Positions 1-3,940 of a DNA stretch of 6,320 bases are shown here, piece after piece. The stretch covers positions 1-6,320 of the forward strand of contig JALHWS010000155.1 in NCBI GenBank assembly GCA_022866885.1, in the 5' to 3' direction. This stretch comes from Candidatus Microgenomates bacterium. GTDB lineage: Bacteria; Patescibacteriota; Microgenomatia; 2-02-FULL-39-11. The notes under the pieces are model-generated. The model was not told the origin of the DNA. It searched no databases and saw only the letters and a program-made list of their open reading frames with translations. Every line of letters begins with the position of its first letter. The stretch's first letter is position 1. The position numbers and the translations under genes are program-made.

Positions 1-555
1 CGCGAGAAAATCTTTCTGCGTCCAGGAAAAACCTTTTATTTCTTCTCTTTCCGCCATGTTTCCTTCATAAAAATCGGTTGATCGGAATTTACCGTCTTTA
101 TAAGTGGTGACCACCGGATGAGTCCCGAAATAATTGGCGCCTGTCTCTCCCCAGGAAGAAACAATTTTTATCCCACCATCTTCCCCGTTGTACAGCCAGA
201 TTTTCTCAAGCTGCAGAGGATTTGGATAACCGACTTCGGCCGGCACAACCGGTGCGTACCGGTAAATTTCCACAGAAGTTTTTCCCGAATTCTCATTGAC
301 TGCCAAATATGACTGGGGCATGACTTGTGGATTTAAAGCCGCGTAACCAACTATTTTGAAACTAATCCCTCCTTCGGCAACTGAAGCTGATCGGGTAAAG
401 GAAACCTTATACTGCTCGACTGTCTTATTCTCACTTTTTTTCTTAGTAATTTTCGTCCCGAGAAAGAAGGAAGCGATAAGCACCAAAAAAGCCAAAATAA
501 GATAAGGAAAAACAGAGGAGGATTTGTTTGATCTGCGGGCAATTTTCTTCGCCAT
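1..555 (-). CDS. Membrane-anchored protein of unknown function, N-terminal part (runs off left edge)
   Basis: The frame is open for exactly 185 codons from the ATG at 553-555 to the window edge, with no stop, so the C-terminus is missing. The protein starts MAKKIARRSNKSSS, a strongly basic N-terminus, followed by one hydrophobic helix at about residues 15-33 (VFPYLILAFLVLIASFFLG) and then a soluble part. This gives a type II signal-anchor layout with most of the protein outside the membrane. The soluble part is rich in beta-type, aromatic sequence (for example VEIYRYAPVVPAEVGY near 95-110, then IWLYNGEDGG). I do not recognise a family or any catalytic motif. No clear Shine-Dalgarno site precedes the ATG (only GAAGAT). 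An ATG at 590 lies in another frame, so it does not compete. The gene is divergent from everything else in the window. Reality of the gene: fairly sure, from the coherent signal-anchor and long open frame. Function: unknown. Confidence 0.8.
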   Translation of the reverse strand, partial: MAKKIARRSNKSSSVFPYLILAFLVLIASFFLGTKITKKKSENKTVEQYKVSFTRSASVAEGGISFKIVGYAALNPQVMPQSYLAVNENSGKTSVEIYRYAPVVPAEVGYPNPLQLEKIWLYNGEDGGIKIVSSWGETGANYFGTHPVVTTYKDGKFRSTDFYEGNMAEREEIKGFSWTQKDFLA

Positions 556-619
556 AACATCTTCAGTGTAGCCAAAAATCGATACTTCACACAAGAGGCA
601 ATTTCTGGCCGCTAATAAG

Positions 620-648
620 TTGACATGTAACCTATAGTGTGATAAACT
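620..648 (+). promoter_or_regulatory. Sigma-70-type promoter with extended -10
   Basis: A perfect -35 hexamer TTGACA (620-625) is followed after exactly 17 bases by TAAACT (643-648), 4 of 6 matches to TATAAT. A TG one base upstream of the -10 (640-641) makes an extended -10. This is the best promoter match I found by eye in the window. Transcription would start near 655 on the plus strand and would meet a strong hairpin at 693-722. No ORF begins between the two, so the product, if any, would be a short untranslated RNA of about 70 nt. Confidence 0.45.
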
Positions 649-660
649 ACTGGACTTGAC

Positions 661-677
661 TATGATACTAAATCATA
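661..677. repeat. Small inverted repeat, operator-like
   Basis: TATGAT (661-666) and ATCATA (672-677) are perfect inverted copies separated by five bases. The repeat lies just downstream of the predicted start of the plus-strand promoter and upstream of the divergent minus-strand gene, where a regulator site could sit. Each arm also resembles a -10 hexamer, so it may equally be a promoter part. Six-base arms in AT-rich DNA arise by chance easily. Confidence 0.2.
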
Positions 678-692
678 AGCTCATAAAACACA

Positions 693-722
693 AAAAACAC
701 AATTTTCACCAATTGTGTTTTT
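693..722. terminator. Bidirectional terminator-like hairpin
   Basis: AAAAACACAATT (693-704) and AATTGTGTTTTT (711-722) form a perfect 12-bp stem with the 6-nt loop TTCACC. The descending arm ends in five T on the plus strand; on the minus strand the descending arm ends in a similar T run with more T-rich sequence after it. The hairpin could therefore stop transcription from either side. The stem is AT-rich (3 GC pairs), so termination may be partial. It isolates the minus-strand gene from the structured region to its right and would end a transcript from the promoter at 620-648. Confidence 0.55.
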
Positions 723-935
723 ATGCTGTCTAAAAAGAGAAAGATTTTTTAAATTCAGAGTTAAGATCACTAATGGCGATTTTTATCCTGAGTTTAAAAA
801 CTTAGGCTAATCGGAAAGATTTACGGGCCAAATTTGCGGCCAAAAAATTACTACCGATTGGTTTTTGTTGTAAGTTAAGTAGTTTTTAGCGGCAGATAAT
901 TTGCTTCTGACGTCTGATTATTCTAACTCACAACG
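723..935. other. AT-rich intergenic stretch without a recognisable gene
   Basis: No ORF with credible composition or start is visible on either strand. The only structure I see is a pair of arms, CTAATCGG (807-814) and CCGATTGG (854-861), that can form an 8-bp stem with one G-U pair around a 39-nt interior, and a partly repeated GGCCAAATTT / GGCCAAAAAAT. Neither is compelling. Confidence 0.5.
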
Positions 936-952
936 TCCCGATATTATCGGGA
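936..952. repeat. Short perfect palindrome (TCCCGATA arms)
   Basis: TCCCGATA (936-943) and TATCGGGA (945-952) are perfect 8-base inverted copies around a single T. Short dispersed palindromes of this kind occur in many bacterial intergenic regions; whether this one is repeated in its genome cannot be seen from one window. No T run follows, so it is not an obvious terminator. Confidence 0.5.
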
Positions 953-973
953 TAGCTCTTTAACATAGGCATA

Positions 974-1018
974 CAGAAGTGCGTTTCTGAAATGAAATTT
1001 CAGAAATACGCACAACTG
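974..1018. repeat. Long near-perfect hairpin A
   Basis: GTGCGTTTCTGAAAT (979-993) pairs with ATTTCAGAAATACGCAC (997-1013) around a GAA loop. The 15 pairs are broken only by a two-base TA bulge. Beyond an AA/AA internal loop the helix continues with CAG (974-976) and CTG (1016-1018). It is followed at once by hairpin B. No T run follows, so this is not a typical terminator. As RNA or extruded DNA it would be very stable. Confidence 0.6.
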
Positions 1019-1019
1019 T

Positions 1020-1082
1020 CCTCCGAAGTGAACATTCGTTTGCATGGCCGTATGGCCTTGAAACGAATTTGAACGAAGGAGG
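1020..1082. repeat. Hairpin B with large symmetric internal loop
   Basis: The outer helix is CCTCC (1020-1024) with GGAGG (1078-1082). After a purine-rich 9-nt internal loop on each side comes the 8-bp helix ATTCGTTT (1034-1041) with AAACGAAT (1061-1068), then an apical part in which GGCC (1046-1049) can pair with GGCC (1054-1057). GAAC occurs on both sides of the large internal loop. It starts one base after hairpin A ends, so the two could be one structured RNA. Function unknown. Confidence 0.5.
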
Positions 1083-1174
1083 GCAGGAAAAATATTTATA
1101 TACAGCACGTCATATCGGCCAATCAAAGAATCGTCCTTTAACTTGAGCTTAACCGGGGGATTCGTTCGATCCGC

Positions 1175-1258
1175 TTGACAGAGCCAATATTGGGAATAAT
1201 TCACATGTCATCCTGAACTGGTTTCAGGATCCGTTATTCTCAGTACTGGCTCTGTCAA
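1175..1258. repeat. 84-bp nested inverted repeat (TTGACAGAGCCA ends)
   Basis: TTGACAGAGCCA (1175-1186) and TGGCTCTGTCAA (1247-1258) are perfect 12-base inverted arms. Inside, after 7-nt internal loops on both sides, GAATAA (1194-1199) pairs with TTATTC (1234-1239), and a third hairpin sits at the tip (1210-1230). The layout resembles a miniature inverted-repeat element, but I see no direct target duplication in the flanks (ATCCGC left, ATTGTG right). The right end lies four bases before the GTGA that precedes the candidate structured RNA. Confidence 0.6.
1210..1230. repeat. REP-like palindrome at the tip of the nested inverted repeat
   Basis: ATCCTGAA (1210-1217) and TTCAGGAT (1223-1230) form a perfect 8-bp stem with a CTGGT loop. 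I recall closely similar short palindromes (CATCCTGAA...TTCAGGAT) as scattered intergenic repeats in several bacterial groups; I cannot confirm copy number here. Its nesting inside a larger inverted repeat suggests one element inserted into or grew from another. Confidence 0.5.
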
Positions 1259-1265
1259 ATTGTGA

Positions 1266-1662
1266 GTAAAAAAACTGAATAAAAGGTTTGCCGAAAACCT
1301 GCGGAGAGATCCGTAAAGTCTGCGCTTACGAGCCAACAGACAGAAGGCACCGGAGAGACCCACCAAATTAACCCGGATGGGTAAGGTGAGTCTAAGAAGA
1401 TAGATTGAATCGACTGCTGAAGAGGGAAAGTGGTTTCATTAGCCACCGGAACTCCATAAAAGTAAGCAGAAGAAAAGGTCAGGGGTGTCGGCCAGATCTC
1501 CAACATGGAGGGATATTTGATGGGAGAAATCCCGTCGTTCCGGGCTTAATCAACCCGAAAAATCCTTTGCGCCATACTGCCGTAAGGCGGTTACTGGCGA
1601 CATGGTAGAGATCAACCCCGGGTGAGTTCCCCAAAAGCCGATTTCGCGAAAAGGACGCGAAA
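1266..1662 (+). ncRNA. Candidate large structured RNA, possibly HEARO/omega-RNA-like
   Basis: Nearly every part can be folded locally on the plus strand. Helices in order: AGGTTT/AAACCT (1284-1289, 1295-1300); CGGA/TCCG with a GAGA tetraloop (1302-1313); GTCTG/CAGAC (1318-1322, 1337-1341); AGAC-CACC-ACCC/GGGT-GGTG-GTCT, 12 pairs with two small internal loops (1356-1393); CTGCT/AGCAG (1414-1418, 1465-1469) enclosing GTGG/CCAC (1430-1446); a multibranch closed by GATCTC/GAGATC (1495-1500, 1608-1613) holding AGGGAT/ATCCTT (1509-1514, 1562-1567), GATGGG/CCCGTC (1519-1536), CGGG/CCCG (1541-1557) and CGCCA/TGGCG plus ACTGCC/GGCGGT with a GTAA tetraloop (1570-1599). GGGG (1482-1485) can pair with either of two CCCC runs (1616-1619, 1629-1632), and CGGC (1489-1492) with GCCG (1637-1640), suggesting a pseudoknot. 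Known of the family: HEARO RNAs insert after ATGA or GTGA and lie directly upstream of their nuclease ORF; here GTGA is at 1262-1265. The downstream ORF is not that nuclease. Structured RNA: likely. Family: hypothesis. Ends approximate. Confidence 0.55.
1642..1662 (+). promoter_or_regulatory. Hairpin displaying the ribosome binding site in its loop
   Basis: TTTCGCG (1642-1648) and CGCGAAA (1656-1662) form a perfect 7-bp stem. The loop AAAAGGA carries the Shine-Dalgarno-like AAGGA (1651-1655), whose last base is 10 nt from the ATG at 1666. The site thus lies in an exposed loop, at the 3' end of the candidate structured RNA, which ties translation of the next ORF to that RNA's fold. In most other genes of this window the Shine-Dalgarno site is weak. 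Confidence 0.5.
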
Positions 1663-1665
1663 AAA

Positions 1666-2376
1666 ATGCAGAAGAGAACCTTTGTTTTGGTATGTGTCAT
1701 CGTAGGCAGCCTGTTGCTTTGTGGCGCTTGTGCCTTCGCGGTTTTCGGCAGCGCCGCAGGCTATACGGCGTGGCAGACGGCTCTACATGGGCCGCGCGTC
1801 ATCGTCGAGAAGCCGCCCGTCGTCGTCGAGCCCAAGCCGCCCGTCGTCGTCGAGCCCAAGCCGCCCGTCGTCGTCAACCCGAGAGATTCTCAGGGCACGT
1901 TCACGGCCGCGCAACTCAATGCGGTTCTCGGTGTGAACAATTGGACGTGCTTTTACGACCGTACGGACGCGGTCGCCGTCAAGAATTGGCCCGCTGGTCA
2001 GATCGTGGCATTTCCGCTTAGCGCTGTTGACAAGGGCGTGAAGTATACCCTTGGTCAAGCTGTCCCTGGGACAGGCGCCGCGACGGCATGGTTAGGCGGG
2101 GTTTTGCCCGTTGATCAGTGCCCGTCGGCTTCATCCGTCGCGCCCATCGTCCCGCCGACCGCTTCCGCTGTGGACTGCAATATCAGCCGGTTCGGCGCCA
2201 TTCAGCGCTTTCCCGATCGCGACGATGCTGTTCAGCTCAACGCCAGCGCGCCGTTCACCGCCCCTTTGGGGTGGACGTTCGATCGCCAGGGCGTGAAATA
2301 TCAACCCGGGAACACCGTGCCGGCTGGCAGTATAACCGCGTGGGCTCCGCAAGAGTGCAAGGGGCAGATCAAGTAG
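1666..2376 (+). CDS. Exported or membrane-anchored protein with Pro-Val repeats and two Cys-bounded modules
   Basis: The 236-residue product starts MQKRTFVLVCVIVG, with a basic tip and a hydrophobic core at about 6-28, a signal peptide or N-terminal anchor. A lipoprotein is unlikely because neither Cys19 nor Cys22 has a good lipobox. Residues 47-72 are three copies of an 8-residue Lys-Pro-Pro-Val-type unit, an extended linker. Two related modules follow, each framed by cysteines: Cys95-Cys152 and Cys171-Cys231. Both show F-x-DR-x-DAV, then GVKY-x2-G-x2-VP and a final TAW before the closing Cys. I infer disulfides and an extracytoplasmic role; I do not recognise the family. The ATG has AAGGA 10 nt upstream. 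Sample 60-base lines here count 65-70% GC, against 32-45% in the operon downstream, so it looks foreign. The first eight codons are less GC-rich than the rest, and TFVL recalls the start of IscB proteins, so a fusion or assembly join near 1690 is possible. Confidence 0.75.
   Translation: MQKRTFVLVCVIVGSLLLCGACAFAVFGSAAGYTAWQTALHGPRVIVEKPPVVVEPKPPVVVEPKPPVVVNPRDSQGTFTAAQLNAVLGVNNWTCFYDRTDAVAVKNWPAGQIVAFPLSAVDKGVKYTLGQAVPGTGAATAWLGGVLPVDQCPSASSVAPIVPPTASAVDCNISRFGAIQRFPDRDDAVQLNASAPFTAPLGWTFDRQGVKYQPGNTVPAGSITAWAPQECKGQIK
1810..1881 (+). repeat. 24-bp in-frame tandem repeat, three units
   Basis: Units at 1810-1833, 1834-1857 and 1858-1881 each encode Lys-Pro-Pro-Val-Val-Val followed by Glu-Pro or, in the last, Asn-Pro. 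Units 1 and 2 are identical at the DNA level and unit 3 differs only near its end, which indicates recent copying or strong homogenisation. It encodes the rigid linker between the membrane anchor and the two Cys-bounded modules, and its length probably varies between strains. Confidence 0.8.
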
Positions 2377-2397
2377 CCCTAAAGCACTCCCACTTCC

Positions 2398-2437
2398 AGA
2401 GGAGGTTGTGTCACCCGTGTGGTGATGAACCTCCTCT
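2398..2437 (+). terminator. Strong hairpin after the GC-rich gene, terminator-like but without a T run
   Basis: AGAGGAGGTT (2398-2407) pairs with AACCTCCTCT (2428-2437), and after a small internal loop TCACC (2411-2415) pairs with GGTGA (2421-2425) around CGTGT. Fifteen pairs in all, starting 21 bases after the stop codon. The sequence after it is TGGAGGGTAA, with no T run, so it may protect the 3' end of the upstream mRNA or belong to a structured leader instead of stopping transcription. Confidence 0.5.
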
Positions 2438-2458
2438 TGGAGGGTAATAGGAACACGA

Positions 2459-2539
2459 TTGAAAGAATTCTTCTTTCAAGGCCTCCCGTTGAGGGATTTG
2501 CTTTGATCGAAGTCTTCGATCTTTCGTGTAAAAATACAC
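2459..2539 (+). repeat. Series of four small perfect hairpins in the operon leader
   Basis: In order: TTGAAAGAA/TTCTTTCAA with a TTC loop (2459-2479); CCTC/GAGG (2482-2494); GATCGAA/TTCGATC with a GTC loop (2505-2521); GTGTA/TACAC with an AAAA loop (2526-2539). They follow the larger hairpin at 2398-2437 at regular short spacing. None has a clear T run except possibly the third, followed by TTTC. They could be the 3' end of a mobile element, a structured 5' leader of the glycosyltransferase operon, or an RNA of their own. I do not recognise a known riboswitch. Confidence 0.45.
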
Positions 2540-2548
2540 CTGTATGCC

Positions 2549-2581
2549 TATTATCCTATGTCCATAAATAATTTGTGGACA
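2549..2581 (+). promoter_or_regulatory. Possible -10 box and start-proximal hairpin of the glycan operon
   Basis: TATTAT (2549-2554) matches TATAAT at five of six positions, but no convincing -35 lies 16-18 bases upstream and the TG before it is one base out of place. Just after it, TGTCCA (2559-2564) and TGGACA (2576-2581) form a 6-bp stem ending before the GAGGG ahead of the ATG at 2591. If transcription begins here, the hairpin would be at the 5' end of the mRNA and would cover the alternative ATG at 2558. Confidence 0.25.
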
Positions 2582-2590
2582 GAGGGTAAT

Positions 2591-3940
2591 ATGAAAATAA
2601 AAAAATCATTGATAGATAAATACAATAACAGTCAAAATCTGATTGTTATCTCCAGTTATCCCCAAAAAGGGGAAATTTATAGTGGAAAAGTGGGCGGGAT
2701 TGCCTCTTTTACCAAAAATACCGTCAGACATTTGCCACATTCTGCGGTGGTGATTGCTGAGTATTTTGACAGGCCGGAAGTTTATGAGGAAAATGAGACT
2801 CTGGTTGTGAGATGTTTTAAGAAAAACACAACCCGCATGTGGTTTGAGATTTTCAAAACGCTTTTTCAATTTAGAGCTATCCAGAAAGTTCTTTTCCAGT
2901 TTGATTTTGCTTTATATGGAGATTTACTGGTCTCAAGTCTGGTGATCCCTTTTTGGGCAATAATAAAATTGTTTGGATACCGGATATTTGTGGTAACACA
3001 TACGGTGATTTTGGATGTTTTTACTCTTTCCGGACACTTAGGAATTAAAAACACCTTCCAGGATAAACTCAAGGGGATAATCTTTAATAAGATTTTTCAC
3101 CTGTTTTATTTCCTGCTTGGGATTTTAGCAGATAAAGTCATCACTACCGAAGAAATATTGAAAAACAGGCTGGTAAATTATATAGATGAAGAAAAACTAC
3201 TTTCAATTGCGCATGGTGTCGATAGAGAACTTAAACCGCAAGACAAGGATGATGCCAGAAAAAAACTGAACATCGGGAAAAACGAACAGGTTATTCTTTT
3301 CTTTGGTTTTATCAACTGGTTTAAAGGTGCGGATCTATTTGTCTCTTCTTTTGCCAAGACAAATAAACTTCTGGGAAAGAAAACCAGATTTATCATTGCC
3401 GGCGGAGAAAGCGCAACTTTATCCCAAAAAGATTTTTACAGGCAATATTTTGCGGAAGTTGTCGAAAAAGTACAGAAAACTGAGAATATAGAGATTACCG
3501 GATTTGTTCCCCAAAGTAAAATAGCGCTCTATTTTTCAGCCAGTGATTTGGTCGTCTTTCCTTACCGGAGTTTTATTTCGGCTTCAGGAGTTCTCTCACT
3601 GGTATTTTCCTACCAAAAGCCTTTCATAGTATCATCAAATATAGCAGGAATGTTTGAAACCATTGATTTTAAGGCTGCTCTTAAAAGTGTAGGTTTAAGA
3701 AAAGAAGATCTGGTTTTTACTATGGAAGACAAAGAATTACTTAGTACCTCTACCAAAGTTTTGAAAGACGGATTGAAGAGAAAAATGATTACTTTTACCC
3801 AAATCGTAAGAAAGGAAAGAGATTGGAAAAAAATAGCCTCCTTATATGATCAGGTAATTTTTGCACCCTTTTATACCTTGAATGGAGCTATCTCTGCCGA
3901 AAAAATTGTTTTAACTTATGCAGAATCAAAAACATGCTAA
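2591..3940 (+). CDS. Glycosyltransferase family 4-type (GT-B fold) enzyme
   Basis: A 449-residue protein, a normal length for GT4 enzymes, which transfer sugar from a nucleotide-sugar to a lipid-linked or glycan acceptor at the inner face of the membrane. N-terminal domain: the Gly-Gly loop KVGGIAS near residues 33-39 after a first beta strand (NLIVISSYP), a THTV with His137, and hydrophobic stretches near 107-129 and 165-180 that may dip into the membrane. C-terminal nucleotide-sugar domain: FFGFINWFKG (237-246, the usual Gly and Lys-Gly of the donor site), GFVPQ (304-308), SDLVVFPY (318-325) and SASGVLSLV (330-338), which stands where the Glu-x7-Glu motif usually lies; the first Glu appears replaced, so retaining chemistry by the classic residues is uncertain. 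I prefer the ATG at 2591, with GAGGG four bases upstream, over the in-frame ATG at 2558, which lies in a hairpin and has no binding site. The first gene of an operon with overlapping neighbours. Substrate unknown. Confidence 0.85.
   Translation: MKIKKSLIDKYNNSQNLIVISSYPQKGEIYSGKVGGIASFTKNTVRHLPHSAVVIAEYFDRPEVYEENETLVVRCFKKNTTRMWFEIFKTLFQFRAIQKVLFQFDFALYGDLLVSSLVIPFWAIIKLFGYRIFVVTHTVILDVFTLSGHLGIKNTFQDKLKGIIFNKIFHLFYFLLGILADKVITTEEILKNRLVNYIDEEKLLSIAHGVDRELKPQDKDDARKKLNIGKNEQVILFFGFINWFKGADLFVSSFAKTNKLLGKKTRFIIAGGESATLSQKDFYRQYFAEVVEKVQKTENIEITGFVPQSKIALYFSASDLVVFPYRSFISASGVLSLVFSYQKPFIVSSNIAGMFETIDFKAALKSVGLRKEDLVFTMEDKELLSTSTKVLKDGLKRKMITFTQIVRKERDWKKIASLYDQVIFAPFYTLNGAISAEKIVLTYAESKTC

Noticed and set aside
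351..590. Minus-strand frame of 79 codons overlapping the left-edge gene
   Set aside because: It overlaps the longer, better-formed frame from 555, which has a clean basic N-terminus, a membrane helix and 185 open codons.
665..693. Minus-strand promoter for the left-edge gene (TTGTGT, 17 bases, TAGTAT)
   Set aside because: The spacing is right but only 3 and 4 of 6 positions match, and it overlaps the terminator hairpin; too weak to list.
1175..1203. Promoter from TTGACA at 1175
   Set aside because: The -35 is perfect, but no acceptable -10 lies 16-18 bases away; the hexamer is explained by the inverted-repeat arm.
944..1204. Minus-strand open frame of 86 codons
   Set aside because: It runs through hairpins A and B, has no binding site or recognisable protein character, and its composition is explained by the inverted repeats.
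936..1258. CRISPR array or integron attC array
   Set aside because: The hairpins share no repeat sequence, no regular spacers exist, and paired attC core boxes are not evident.
1318..1450. RNase P RNA-like fragments (GACAGAAGGC, GAGGGAAAG)
   Set aside because: They lie in the wrong order and spacing and the conserved P4 pairing is missing.
1255..1506. Minus-strand open frame of 83 codons opposite the structured RNA
   Set aside because: It is antisense to base-paired segments, which mirror into open frames easily, and shows no family features.
1570..1599. Group II intron domain V
   Set aside because: The hairpin has a GTAA loop and GC-rich stems, but the helix lengths, AGC triad and two-base bulge of domain V do not match, and no reverse transcriptase or intron boundaries are seen.
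1783..2058. Minus-strand frame with repeated Asp-Asp-Asp-Gly-Arg-Leu units
   Set aside because: It is the reverse reading of the 24-bp tandem repeat inside the plus-strand gene.
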